DNA of 64,000 bases from Rhizomucor pusillus (lineage: Eukaryota > Mucoromycota > Mucoromycetes > Mucorales > Lichtheimiaceae), in NCBI GenBank assembly GCA_900175165.2, contig FWWN02000704.1, positions 186,001 to 250,000 of the forward strand. Reading direction: 5' to 3'. Shown piece after piece: positions 35,187 through 47,177 of the stretch. Position numbers and translations under genes: made by a program. The notes beneath the pieces were generated by a model. It was not told where the DNA came from, did no database searches, and saw nothing but the letters and a program-made list of their open reading frames with translations. Positions within the stretch are counted from its first letter, which is position 1, and every line of letters begins with the position of its first letter.

Positions 35187-35931
35187 ATGAGATCTCGTGT
35201 CCTGTTACTGTTCATTACTGCAGTCCTCGCCTTTGCGTCAACGGCGTTGGCAGCCGTCGTTCGCTTGCAACAAGAGCAAGAGGTTTTCTCTACTGCTTCT
35301 ATAACCACCACCTCCACCGACCTCATTCGCGAATGTGACCCCAAAAGCGAATATTTGTTATCGTAGGTAGAAGAAACACACATTTTTTGGCAGCAACGTC
35401 GTCGTAGCTAAAATAGTTACTACGTAGCATCGACTACATCGACTTGACACCCGATCCTCCAAGAAAAGGCGAGACTTTAACCATCGATTTCAAGGGTAAT
35501 CTCAAAGAAGAAGTCCCTGAGGGCACCACCGTCGAAGTTAGAGTCAAGTTTGGTGTTGTGCAGCTTATTCACAAGACGTTCGATTTCTGCGAGGAGGCTA
35601 CCAAGCTGGACGAAGAGTGCCCCATCGAGGCTGGCGATATCCAAATTACAAAGTCTGTTGATTTGCCAAAGGAAATTCGTAAGTCGTAATCTGGTGGCGG
35701 TATTTTACTCGGAGTAATTAGCTAATCGATCGATTTTGGCGTCGCTCACTGCTGCACATTTAGCTCCCGTAAGTAGTAATAATCCTGCAACGAGCTCGTT
35801 ATCTCGAGATTAACGCTAGGCGATCTATCTAGGGCAAATACTCGGTTGAAGCTCTTGTTAAGACCCCAGAGTCGGCCGGTAACAAGATTGTTACCTGCCT
35901 TCGAGGAACCATGGTGTTTCCAAAGAATTAG
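35187..35931 (+). CDS. NPC2: NPC2/ML-domain phosphatidylglycerol/phosphatidylinositol transfer protein
   Basis: Small secreted or vacuolar lipid carrier of the ML family. Four exons: 35187-35367, 35429-35678, 35764-35768 and 35833-35931. The signal peptide is clear (MRSRVLLLFITAVLAFASTA). The mature domain reads IDYIDLTPDPPRKGETLTID, then GVVQLIHKTFDFCEEATK and ECPIEAGDI, ending IPPGKYSVEALVKTPE and KIVTCLRGTMVFPKN. Cysteines fit the ML disulfide pattern. The third exon is only 5 nt (CTCCC, flanked by TTTAG and GTAAGT). It is required to build the conserved IPPGKY motif and keep the frame; skipping it would shift frame. The length of about 178 residues is normal. Confidence 0.93.
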
Positions 35932-36171
35932 ATAACGCTTTTGGGCTTTGTGTGACTTGAAATTGGGATTGCCTTTCCTTTGGGTTGTTTCATTCTCCCT
36001 CCCCCGCCTTCCTCCTTCACGTCGCCTCCAACTGCCGCCTACCATTAACTCTTTGACTACATAAACTTTGTTGAAGAACATCGGCTTGCTTAATTGTCTC
36101 ATTACGTTCCCTCTCTTTCAGTTGACTTTCTAGACGCTTTATTATTCGTCTTTATTCACTCGATCTACAAC

Positions 36172-38147
36172 ATGGCTCTAACAAGCGAGCAAGTGAACAT
36201 TATTGTCTACCGGTATCTCCAAGAATCCGGTAATGTCGCATTTATGATCTGGTCGCAATGTAGATAGAAAATGCGCTCACACAAAGCTTTTACACGGGTG
36301 TTTGCAGGTTTTCGACATTCGTCTTTTGCATTCCAGCACGAGAGCCAAGTACAAAACTCGGCTTACAGAGACGCCGACATTCAGCCTGGAGCTCTCATTA
36401 ACATTATACACAAGGGACTACAGTTTATGGATATCGAAGCACACATGAACGAGGTAAACTGAGACGACAAACGGCGATTTTTGTATATATACATTTATCA
36501 TCGAACAAAAACCAGGATGGCGAATTGATGGAATGCAGCGTACCATTCTCGCTCCTCGAACCGCATCACTGCGAGCTGACCGGCAAGACATTTACAGACA
36601 CCTATACGGCTACCAACACTGCAGCAACACCGTCATCAACACTCACGCCTGGAGGCAAGCGACAGCGGAAAGAAAAGGCACAGAAAGAAAGAGAGAAACG
36701 GGCAAGAAGAGATACGCCCCAGGATGATACGGAAACCGCTAGATCTGCGAATGGATTTACGATCAAGAAAGAGACTGATGGTACGACTATGAAAAGCTTT
36801 TCAAAATTAACGTACAAACACTCGTTTATTCACAACGTTGTTCAGTGGTCATGAAGGAGGCAGCAGCACCGAAAACTGACACACCAGCAACAGTAAAACC
36901 ACAAAGCTTCATTGATCCCAACGACGTCATGGTCTTGAACGGACATCAGAGCGAAGTGTTCTCGTGCGCCTGGAATCCTGTGGAGCAATCTGTATTAGCA
37001 ACTGGGTATCTATCTAAAGTTGATTCCTTTTTTCTTTTTTTTGCGACCCTATCCTCTAAACATTCTGGTGCGTGTGTGATTAGATCCGGTGACGCGACGG
37101 CACGGTTGTGGCGCGTACCAGAAAACAAAAACCAAGAGGTGCCTACGCCGATTGTTCTCAGCCATTTACCGCAACTTAAAGAAAATAAGGATGTGACGAC
37201 CCTGGACTGGAATGTAAGAAAGCTAATTGCGAGAACTGTCGTTGGCAAATAACTGATAATTACACCAGCCATCGGGTACACTTTTAGCCACGGGATCATA
37301 CGATGGGCAAGCACGCATTTGGACACTGAAGGGCGAGTTGCGATTCTTGATGTCTCACCACAGAGGACCTATCTTCTCGCTAAAATGGAACCGGTCTGGA
37401 GATATGATCCTTAGTGGCAGTGCAGATACAACCACCGTTGTCTGGGATGCGGAAACAGGCGAAATCAAGCAACAGTTTGAAATGCATTCTTGTAGGTGCA
37501 TCAGATTTTCCTTTTAGCATGTTTTTGTTACTTAACAAACCATAGCTGCAATTCTGGACGTCGATTGGATGGACAACACGACGTTTGCTTCTTGCTCATC
37601 AGATAAGACGATCCATGTATGCCGTGTAGGGTCCTCAACACCGGTCAAGAAATGGAAAGGACACGAGGACGAAGTGAATGCTGTGCGTTGGGATCCAACC
37701 AGCAAATACTTGGCCTCATCCTCCGACGACATGACCGCGAAAATCTGGACACTCGATTCAGACGAACCTGTGCAAGAGCTAAAGGGACACAAGCTTCAGA
37801 TTTACACCTTACAGTGGGCGCCCGCTACCGAAAACGGATCACGGATACTCGCAACCGCCAGCTTTGATGCGACCGTCCGTATATGGGATGCTTTGAATGG
37901 AACTTGTTTGCACGTACTGCGAAACCACACAGAGGCCGTGTACTCGGTGTCGTTCAGTCCCGATGCCCGACTGTTAGCGACAGGCAGCTTTGATATGCTG
38001 CTGAATATCTGGAACGTAAAAGATGGGTCGCTACAAAGGACATTTAGAGCGAACGGCGGGATCTTTGAAGTCCACTTTAACAAGAAAGGGAACCGGTTGG
38101 CGGCGTGCACATCCAACAAACAGGTCGCCATTATCGACATGGAATAA
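36172..38147 (+). CDS. TBL1/SIF2-type LisH-WD40 co-repressor subunit
   Basis: Homolog of human TBL1X/TBLR1 and yeast Sif2, the WD40 scaffold of SET3/NCoR histone deacetylase complexes. The ATG at 36172 opens a LisH motif ([16 protein letters not shown] then [11 protein letters not shown]) split by the first intron (36230-36307). An F-box-like linker ([20 protein letters not shown]) and a Lys/Glu-rich segment follow. The C-terminal two thirds contain about eight WD repeats, for example [41 protein letters not shown] segments and [13 protein letters not shown]. It ends [10 protein letters not shown]. There are six or seven exons. It converges with RSE1 with a 150-bp gap rich in TC and TG repeats. 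Confidence 0.92.
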
Positions 38148-38298
38148 TAATAATAGCCTTACCCTACAGCATCCTTATTTTTCCCCTGCATGTTTTATTT
38201 TTTCGCGCCGTTCTCTCATCTCTCTCTCTTTCTCTCTGTGTGTGTACTAGTCTGTTATACTAAATATATATCATATATTTTGTCGTTGCCGTTTCTTT

Positions 38299-41200
38299 TT
38301 AAAATCCTGATCTGACACGCATATCTTCGATCTTCTTTTGTACTTCTGCCACTGTGCGATCCAGTTCTTCAGCGATCATTCTCTTCTTGTCAGCGGGTAA
38401 CGAGTTGTATTGTTCGCACAGATCACCATCTACCACAGAGCGGTTGGGTATGTAGTAACTTCTGTATGCTAGATGGTCGCGTCCTGCCAACGGTGGTGCC
38501 TCGGACCGCATGTGCATCTCCAGCATCTGGAAAAACTCGATATCCTCCCGAGATACAAAGGGAACAAATATACTGATGGAGCCCAGGAATGTCGTTACCA
38601 ACAGTACTTCTCGTCCACCAGAGATTAACGATGTTCGATGCAGCGATGTGATAATATCGCCCATAAAGTAATGGCAAATATTTTCGACCTTGTTTGGTGC
38701 ACCCTGCAAGTATCCTTTTTCGTGGAATATACGGTTGCCTGTCGTATCCTCGTCAATGTCGTGGCTGATAACTGAAGGCAGACGGTCCACAAAGAAATTG
38801 CCAAACTTGTCGCCACCAGCAACTGTGTCGTAGTCAACCATGGTCGACGCCGTCGTCCAGCGCGGTGTCGTATCATCTGCGAATATGATTATACGGTTCT
38901 CCACTCGTTTGTAAACTGCATAGTGGATGGATTCTTGAATATCACCAATAAGGATACGATCGCCTTGCGTGTGTAATGTGACAACGCAGTTGGGTACAGT
39001 CTACCATTGGCATTTCCTCAGTTTTACCACCGCTTGCAAACACCAAGATCATCATCACTTTTCTCACCTTTGTTTCACACTTGCGCAACATCTTCTTCTT
39101 TCCGAGGTCGTATATTCTCAATGCTTTTCCTACACCGGCCAGTAACCGTCCTTGGAAGCTAAGCAAAGCCGTTGGCACATCGTCGATGGGCGTTTTGTGG
39201 ACCAACTCGAGCTGCAATTTCTCACCGCCCTCGCTTTGTTGCACAAACTTGTATACATTCAAAAAGCCGGATGAACATGACCTCGGTGATAGCTGGACAT
39301 CTTTTGCAGTGCCGACGACCAGGAACTGCTCACCAGGTACTCCGGTGATAGGATTGTTGCGAAATGGTACGATAGCGCAACTGAATGCTGCCTCGTTGCC
39401 TTCGAGCTCAATTTCATGCAGGGTTTCTCCCTGGAATGGTTCCAGCAGTCGAATGCAGCTGGCCCATTTGCCTGGAGCATTTCGTACGTGGCCAAATTGA
39501 ACAGGATCCAGATTTGTGATATCTTCGTCGATTTCGAATCCTTCTTTTTCCTTGACGGCAAGTTCTTTGATTTTTTCCTTGGGTGAGAATGTAGCGTGGT
39601 CGGATTCAACAATGACAAATGTCCTTGTGGGTTGGTGCAATACAAATTTGCGTGGTGTGTATTTGAGTGAAATTGCGACTTGATTGAAAATGCTGCCGAG
39701 TTTCTCGACTGTAAAGATGCGAAGAGTGTTTCCAGCAATGGCGACAATACCTTCCGCGCACTGCTCGCTAACGAACGGGCTACCGTATTCGAGTGTGTCA
39801 TAACTGAGAGGCGTTAAATACAGTCGGTTCTGGAAAGTGTAGGTGATCCACGGCTTCGTCGATAATGCCAACACCGCAGGTCGTTCCTGAATATTGATTC
39901 TGAATAATTTCACTGCTTTGGGACCGAGGAATCGAGTTCGGGTCTCTGACAGCTGTCCAGTGACTGTATCCAAAACTGTACGGAGCAAAACACCGTTTGC
40001 GAGACCAATGTTCAGATATTGCGTACCGTGACCCCGCTCAACGGATGCTTCGACCATTTCAATGATACAAAGGTCGGATGGTACACCTTGCACTGCTTGC
40101 ATGGAAATAGATTCTAAGCAAGAGTCAGGGTCAAGACTGAGAATACGCACAGTTTCATCGTCGCAACCGATAGCTAGATGTCGTGATCGCTGGCGGCCCT
40201 CAGGTACCTCACCGACTGCAAGGCAAGTGATGTTGGATGTCATTTGCTTCCGTTCATGATGCTCGTTCAATTGACCCATATTATCCAATTCAAAGTATAC
40301 GATTTCACCACCAGAGAGTGCGATGACTACCTGGCGGTTATTTGTTGCTGCGTGCACAATGGTCTGACCGCCAGGAACACGCCACTCGTTCACACGTTTG
40401 TCGGCCTGGATATGTCGAATGCCATGTGGATAAACCTGTATCAGCGCATCTTCGCCGAGCTGCTGGACAGCAATGGTTGGAGCGTTCGTGAAGAATCCGG
40501 TATCTGTCACTTCTTCTACAGTCTCGCCAATTGAAAGGACCAAAGTCGCATTCGTGAAAGAGACGACAATGTATGCATGATACTGATCGTCGGCGCGAAG
40601 TTTTGTTGTCCATACGGCACTCGGATTTCCTGGCAGCTCGCTAACTGCCAACTCGCCGGCTTCCAATCCCTGGTTCAAAATACGCAAAGTTGATCGAGAT
40701 CCGCGGCCACACAAAGTATAAATTCGAGGAGAATCTTCGTCTGCCAGGTTGAGAACTTTAGCATCAATAAGGGGCGCCAAGGATTCCAATTCGTCGACAA
40801 GCAAAAGATTCTTCAAAGGACGAGGTTTGAAATAGACGAGAGGGCGTTCCTCTTGTGACTCTTCTGCTTCCATGTAATCAGCTGCTGAAATTTCAGGGTC
40901 GTCGGGATCGTCGCCGAGATTCTCGAACGAATACAAGTGGCTGCAACATCGGGTTAGTAAACGCAAATAAAAAGAAATAAATCTAGTTCAAATACTTAAC
41001 TGATTTCCGAATTCATTTGCTGCAAACAAGAAACCGCTCTTGAGAATACACAGAGAAGTTGCGACTGGAATGGTATCAAAATACTTGATAGTCATTCCTT
41101 GGACGACACCCTCAGAGTGCTCCATAGTAACCTTGTAGATATCGCCTTCTTCGGATTGCAGCAAGAAGAAAAATTGCGTCTGCTTGTTGATTCTCATCTT

Positions 41201-42199
41201 GTGCAGAGCATATGCCGAAATAATGATACCTCGATTAGCATCTTCCAGCGGTTGAGCACGTCTCGGGATTGGAATTCGTAGCTCCGGCATATCCTGATGT
41301 TTGTATGCAATGAAATTTTCTGAGCAGACCAATACGCCCGAAGGTCCATCGTTGCCACCCGGTACTGTAATTTGAATAATGTATTAGATATGATGACACT
41401 CAGCATCATGTTTATATTACAACTTGCCTGGCACAAGCAAATTTGCCTTAAAATCCACGGGTTCACTCCATCGTCGAACAACGTGGTTGAGACCGAGGTC
41501 CAATTCATAGTAGGTCAATAACTTTTCTGGATTTTGCATAGCTTCGCCGGTCGGATCCTGATCAGCTTCCGAGTAATCCACTTCCAGACATGCAAAGATA
41601 GGGTTCTCAAAGCCAACATCCAATCCAACAATGTGATGTATCAAGGCGTGGCTCTTGTGAGCTTCTAGCGGTGAGGAGATGGTCAAACGTGCTGCAGAGT
41701 CACGGTTGAGGATATATACAAGCTTCTGCTTCTCTATGGCACCAATCATCACTGCACGACCCTTTGGGTCTGTTGCGAGATATTGACCCGGTACGATGCG
41801 TCGACTTCCCGTCTTTCCATAGGTTTCTTGGTGCACTTTATCAAAAACGTTCTTTGCAGGGTTGTATTCTAGAATGACAATGCGACCGGAATCAGAGCCG
41901 ACGACAATGTAATCTGTGACCGATCGCGTTAGTTTCCGCGCTTCAATATAGCATCACTTTAAACATTGTATACCTTTGCTAGCGCCTGTCAATCGAAACG
42001 GTGCGAGGCTGCGTACGAGGCCGAATACTTCGTGAGTGAGGATCGTGTGCACCTTTCCGGTATTCGGATCGGGTCGTAACAACTCGATGCGTGTGTTGCG
42101 TGCAACAATGATCTCCTGCTGCTTTGTACCCGAAAAGTTGCCATGAACCGCCTGGTTGATGGCACCGGTCGGATTGAGAGTGATATTGTACAGAAACAT
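38299..42199 (-). CDS. RSE1: Splicing factor RSE1/SF3B3 (SF3b 130-kDa subunit)
   Basis: Triple beta-propeller scaffold of the U2 snRNP SF3b complex, paralogous to DDB1. It starts at the ATG at 42197-42199 ([20 protein letters not shown]) followed by [20 protein letters not shown] and [20 protein letters not shown], near-diagnostic for SF3B3. The long exon 38942-40966 carries DSDPDEEE-like acidic linker, [20 protein letters not shown] and [20 protein letters not shown]. The C terminus includes [20 protein letters not shown] and NIFVDRLP-type motifs and ends EDMRVRSGF. Total near 1,200 residues, as in the family. Seven exons are visible. It shares a 160-bp divergent promoter with the CWF19-like gene. 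Confidence 0.96.
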
Positions 42200-42359
42200 G
42201 GCGGAGGGCTGTGTCCTGTACTCTTCGTAGCGGGCGTCGTGAGCGCACAGAAACGAGAAGTCGAGCGGTTTTGAATCTGTGACTTAAAAATATAATCCAA
42301 TGCTTGCTTCGCGTTATCCGACCGACGGAACGCGCGCTACTTAATTGATCGCTTGTATA
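42200..42359. promoter_or_regulatory. Bidirectional promoter of RSE1 and CWF19-like gene
   Basis: Only 160 bp lie between the two divergent ATGs, so both transcription starts and any shared elements must be here. Both products act in pre-mRNA splicing. No TATA box was seen. Confidence 0.7.
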
Positions 42360-44582
42360 ATGGCGTTACCAGTAAAAATGTTAGCGTGGCAGACCCTACT
42401 GTTCCCTTCCCCTTCAGCTATTTAACAACCTCGCAGCTTAGTGACGGGTTCGGTCAACGGTCAGTTTAGGCAAGTGTTTGACAAGATCAAGACGATTCAC
42501 GAAAAATACGGCCCTTTCGATGTGCTGTTATGCGTTGGTGACTTTTTCGGACAAGATCTGATGGACAGCCAACTGCAAGATTTACTGAGCGATCGTATTG
42601 ACAGTAAGTTGATCTAGTGTTAGCAGCAGCAGCAGCAGGCGCCTACTTGTAATGGATTTATTGATATGCGCGCGTGTGCAACATTGCTCTAGTTCCTGCT
42701 ATGACGTACTTCCTCAATGGCAAGCACCCTATTCCGAGCATAGCAGCATCGAAAATCAAAAACACTGACGGCGAAGTATGCGGCAACCTTTACTATTTGG
42801 GAAAGAGAGGAACATTGACGACTGCCAGTGGATTGAAAATCGCCTTCTTGTCCGGTTCTTGCAACAACGATGCTGAGGATGATAAGAGCTCGGACCATCG
42901 TTACACTCAGGACGATGTTAAAGCATTAAAGAATACACCTATGCCTGTGTCTGTGCCGCCCGGTGTCGATATCCTGCTCACGTACGACTGGCCAAAAAAT
43001 GTCGAGAAGGGCTCCAAATCCAATATCACGCCAAATGCTACGTCAGAGCAGATAGCAGAAGTCGCCGCAGCGCTGAAACCAAGATACCATTTTGCAGCAT
43101 CTGAAGGTATCTTTTTCGAGCGAGAACCGTACAAGAATGTCACTGGATTCGGACCACCCAACGAGCGACCCGCGGAGCACGCCAGCCGATTTATTGGCAT
43201 TGGCCGAGCGTTGAATGATGAAAAGCAAAGAGTGAGCATACAGCCACAGGCAGAGATGGTATAGACTACTAACGTATGCTCACTGTCAGTGGTTTTATGC
43301 TTTTAGCTTGGAACCTCTCTCCAAAGTTTCACATGCCACATTGACAAGTCTCCCTGCAAACACTACGGAGTGCCCGTACACCCAGCCCAGCATCGCTGCA
43401 GGTCAGAAACGATCGTATGAAACATCAGACAGCGGCAACTTCTTTTGGGGTGGCACGCAATCGCAGAGTAAACGCCAAGGTACATGCTAGAGTTAAGTGA
43501 ACTGAATGTATCGACGCTGACTCTTTATATATAGCCACGGAAGGGGGATGCCGACGATGTGGCGAGCCAACACACAGTGTAGACGAATGCCCTGTCCGAG
43601 CGCCTAGACTACCAAGAGGCTATGTATGTCGAATTTGCGGCGAACCGGGCCATCATATACGCGAGTGCCCTCAAAAGCCCGCCATCCGTCCGCCGCAACA
43701 GAGATCAGCGCCACGCGAGACTGATAACTGTAAGTCTTTTCTGGCGGGCTTGAATGACGTCAAATTTTGGTGCTAACTTAATTGCGAAACAGTGCAAGCA
43801 TGCTGGTTCTGCCTGGCGAATCCCAAACTGGAAAAGCATTTTATTGTATCCATCGGCACCGAGATATACGCGACGTTGGCGAAAGGTCCGCTGACGACCA
43901 GGGAAACAGGGTCGCCTATTCCCGGAGGCGGGCATATGATTCTGGTGCCAATAACGCACTATCCGACATTTGGCAAGATACCTGACGAGCTTCGAGCCAA
44001 CATCGTAGCTGAAGCTGAAAAGTATCAGTCAGCGCTGCGACGCATGTACAACGCATACGGGCAAGAGCTAGTATCATTTCAAATATCGCGTGAATCAGCG
44101 AGAGGCATGTCTCACGCGCATATCCAAATATTACCTATTCCAAAAGATAAAGTTTCTGCATTGGCGGAGACGATACGAGAGGAAGCGAAAAAGGAAAACA
44201 TGATCATGCTAGATCAGGCTCCTGTAAGTGAATGGTCATGGGGTCCAAGCAGCCGATCGATGGCACGTAACCATACTTGTAATGTAGGAGGACCCGAATA
44301 TCAGCTTTTTCAGAATGGATTTGCCTGACGGACAGACATTCGTGCATGTGTTGGAACCTACTGAGCGATTCAATCTCCAGTTTGGCCGGTAATTGATGAT
44401 AGGGATGATGAATGGTTTGTTATGCGACGTTAATGCAAGAGATTATTTGCAGCGCTGTGGTGGCGAAGGTGCTTGGACATCCGGAACGAGAAGACTGGAA
44501 AATGTGCACGCAGACAGAGGAGGAAGAACGAAATGATGCCAATGAATTCAAGGCTGCATTCAAGACGTACGATTTTAATTAA
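42360..44582 (+). CDS. CWF19-like protein 1 / Drn1 (lariat debranching-associated factor)
   Basis: Spliceosome-associated protein that assists lariat debranching. The start MALPVKILVTGSVNGQFRQV needs a first intron from the GTTAGC at about 42380 to the CAG at about 42434, which restores frame. The N-terminal metallophosphoesterase-like domain reads KYGPFDVLLCVGDFFGQDLM, then YYLGKRGTLTTASGLKIAFL and GVDILLTYDWPKNV with YHFAASEGIFFEREPYKN. Two CCHC zinc knuckles lie at about 43535-43680 (CRRCGEPTHSVDECP and CRICGEPGHHIRECP). CwfJ_C_1 (CWFCLANPKLEKHFIVSIGT with the HIT-like SHAHIQILPIP) and CwfJ_C_2 (LPDGQTFVHVLEPTERFNLQ) follow. It ends FKTYDFN. Length and order match fungal homologs. Confidence 0.92.
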
Positions 44583-45432
44583 TAATTCTTACGATATATC
44601 CCATGCTAGACAGATTTGTAGCTTATCGCATATAAAATCACTTGGTCGAGCCCGCTTTATCAAGAGAAACTGTTAATTACGTCTGAGCATAACACTGACA
44701 ATGAGGTTATCGCGGTTCCCGAGAATCCACGTCCGTATCAATTGGGATCTTTGGGACCCTTGTTTTGGCTGCCAGGTCGGTTCCTGAAAATTTCTGGGCA
44801 ACTTTTATTATCGCGCACGCAAGCAGTAAGAGCAAACAGAATACAGCACAATGATGGCCTTCTTGTTCTCCGAATATATTGCGACAAGAAAACTTTTTAT
44901 TATATTAGCCAAACCTTACAAAGAAAGACCAAACTTTACGCGCGTGCTAGAGCGAGCGTGAAATCATTGGGGGAGTCTAAAAAATATATCTGTGTTTAAT
45001 CAATACGATCGCATGCAATCTAATGCTTAAATCGTATTTGGCACTAAAGATATCCGCTCGTCCCCTCCATACTTTTTTTCTCCGTCCCGCGATGACCGCT
45101 TTGGTGTTCAAGAAAAACTTTGCAATTGAAGATGGTATTTGGCAGCGGCAGTAGGCAATCGGTATATATTTCCTTGTATGGATTATTTTATGAGATTTGT
45201 GTCCACATTGAAGCCGTGAAATCTGTCAAACGTAGCAACAACGGGAGCCGAGCCGATGCGGTTCCCAAATAGGGGAGGCGTCATGTCGTCATGGGCCCGC
45301 GCCAAATTGATATCCCGAATCCCAAAAACGTGAAAGAGATCAAAGGTGATCTGGCTCGCTGGCGGCCAGTGGGTATCATGTATATATAAGAGGGACAGAC
45401 AAGCGCGGTTTAACGTCCCATCATCAATCATC
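44583..45432. other. Interval upstream of the HAD phosphatase gene
   Basis: About 850 bp with no recognisable gene. Its right end is the promoter of the HAD gene and includes a TATA box. Confidence 0.5.
45381..45390 (+). promoter_or_regulatory. TATA box of the HAD phosphatase gene
   Basis: A near-consensus TATATATAAG lies 43 bp before the ATG at 45433, implying a very short leader. The strong codon bias of the gene fits a highly expressed TATA promoter. Confidence 0.65.
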
Positions 45433-46646
45433 ATGTCTCAATCCGAAACTACCACCCCTGCCACCACCGAAATTTTGGTAAACAACGAACCCGTCAACCC
45501 TCCCGTCCAAGAGGAACAGATCTCCCGAGACCTTGCTATGGAATTCGCCCAGCGCATGAGCACTGCTGGCAGTGGCGCCAACACTCCTACCTCCAAGGCT
45601 CCCCAGGTCTCGCCTTCGGTCGCAAAGGATTGGGCCTTGCTGCGTGATCCTGTCTTCCACAACGAGCGTTTGGAAGCTATCCGCCAAAAGAAGGGCTACA
45701 TTATCGACATGGATGGTGTCATTTATCACGCAAGTATACATGGATCCATTGCAATGTAATTGCTTGCCCATTTGCTAACAATTTCTTGTTCAAATTTACA
45801 GGGTACTAAGCTTTTGCCTGGCGCAAAGGAACTCGTCGATTTCCTTCACAAGAACAACAAAAAGTTCCTTTTCCTGACCAACAATTCTGCTCCCACTCCC
45901 CGAGAACTGCAACAGAAGCTCGGCCGTTTGGGCATCGATGTCACCGAGGACCACTTTTTCACTGCTGGCCAGGCCACCGCCGAGTTTTTGAAATCACAGA
46001 TGCCCGAAGGCGGTACTTGCTACGTCATTGGCGAGCCTGGTCTTGCCTATGCATTGTACGAGAAAGGTTTCTTCATGAACGACCACAACCCCGATTACGT
46101 TGTCCTCGGCGAAGGTTCGTCCTACAACTACGAGCGCTTGACCAAGGCTGTCCAGCTCGTCGGCCAGGGCGCTAAGCTTATCGCTACCAACTTGGATGTC
46201 GAGAACTTGGACTCCAAGGGCAACAAGATCCCCTCCTGCGGTGCTTTCGCTGCCTGCGTTGAAGTTATCACTAAGACCAAGGCATTCTTCTGCGGCAAGC
46301 CCTCTGCTCTTATCATGCGTTACGCTCAACGCACCCTCGGCCTCAGCCGCAGCGAAACCTGCATCATTGGCGACCGCATGGACACCGACGTTGCTGCTGG
46401 TATCAGCTCTGAAATCGACCCCGTCCTCGTGCTCTCCGGTGTCACTGCCATGGAGGACCTCGCCCAGTTTGCTTACCGCCCTTATGTTATCCTCGGTGGT
46501 GTCTATGAAATCCCCAACGACGACGAAAAGCACAACATTACCGAAAGCGAGATGGAAGATGCTGCTAGAAGAGTAAGTCGGGAAAATCAATTTATATCAG
46601 GAATTGATTGCTCACACAAGCAATTGAATAGGCATCCTTCTTGTAA
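45433..46646 (+). CDS. HAD-superfamily phosphatase, p-nitrophenylphosphatase/phosphoglycolate phosphatase type (PHO13-like)
   Basis: Class IIA haloacid-dehalogenase phosphatase that likely removes toxic side products such as 2-phosphoglycolate. Exons 45433-45729, 45802-46572 and 46632-46646. The N-terminal 80 residues are a Thr/Pro/Glu-rich extension. HAD motif I is YIIDMDGVIYHG with nucleophile and acid Asp, motif II FLTNNSAPTPREL, the Lys of motif III is in FFCGKPSALIM, and motif IV is IIGDRMDTDVAAG. The cap contains GEPGLAYAL. The first intron follows CAC with GCAAGT, so a GC donor is needed to keep frame; the last exon codes only ASFL. Codons end almost always in C or G, unlike neighbours, pointing to high expression. 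Confidence 0.93.
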
Positions 46647-46952
46647 AGTTCTTCATGTAGATGATGCATCCTGCTGTCATACACTGTATCATATATCATC
46701 ATCATCCTCCTTCTCATTAGCACAAGTCTCAAAATTCCTCATCCTCTTACTTGTCCCTTTTTATGCTTTTTACCAGTAAAAGCTTTTGTTGTTAGTTCTT
46801 TATTTCCAAGCCTATCCATGCAAAACTGGACGTTACATTTTTATTATTGTTATTTGAGAACAAAGTTCACTGGTTGATCGTGATGGGAATGGTTTACAAA
46901 CTCAAGAGATGCGGTTTTTACAAAAAATGAAAAAGTCGAGATATAATTGTAG
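46647..46952. other. 3' interval after the HAD gene
   Basis: About 306 bp, 3'-UTR of the HAD gene and probably of the convergent small-peptide gene. No other feature seen. Confidence 0.45.
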
Positions 46953-47177
46953 CTATGCTAGGCAACGCTGCCCGCCCAGTCGGTCGCAGCAGACTTTGCG
47001 TCCGTTGTTTTCAATCAGGACGACGCACCGTGCACCCGTTGGATCGCTTTGGTCAAGTTCGCAGCAGTTATCAGGAAGCGTGTTGGTATTTTGTTGAGCA
47101 TGCACGAGCAAATCGATCAAAAAAATGGCTGCGAGGAGGATGCTAGCAAGCACATTGATCTTGAGGAGGAGAAGCAT
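46953..47177 (-). CDS. Small secreted cysteine-rich protein (hypothetical)
   Basis: A 74-residue ORF with an ATG start. It has a strongly hydrophobic N terminus (MLLLLKINVLASILLAAIFL) typical of a signal peptide with likely cleavage after VHA. The mature part of about 48 residues holds six cysteines in the order CC, C, CC, C, spread through DNCCELDQ, ARCVVL, KVCCDR and QRCLA. This CC-C-CC-C spacing suggests a disulfide-stabilised miniprotein. I do not recognise the family; it is not a hydrophobin, which needs eight cysteines. It could be a chance ORF, but secretion signal plus six paired cysteines makes that less likely. It lies downstream of and co-oriented with the ADAM gene. Confidence 0.5.
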   Translation of the reverse strand: MLLLLKINVLASILLAAIFLIDLLVHAQQNTNTLPDNCCELDQSDPTGARCVVLIENNGRKVCCDRLGGQRCLA

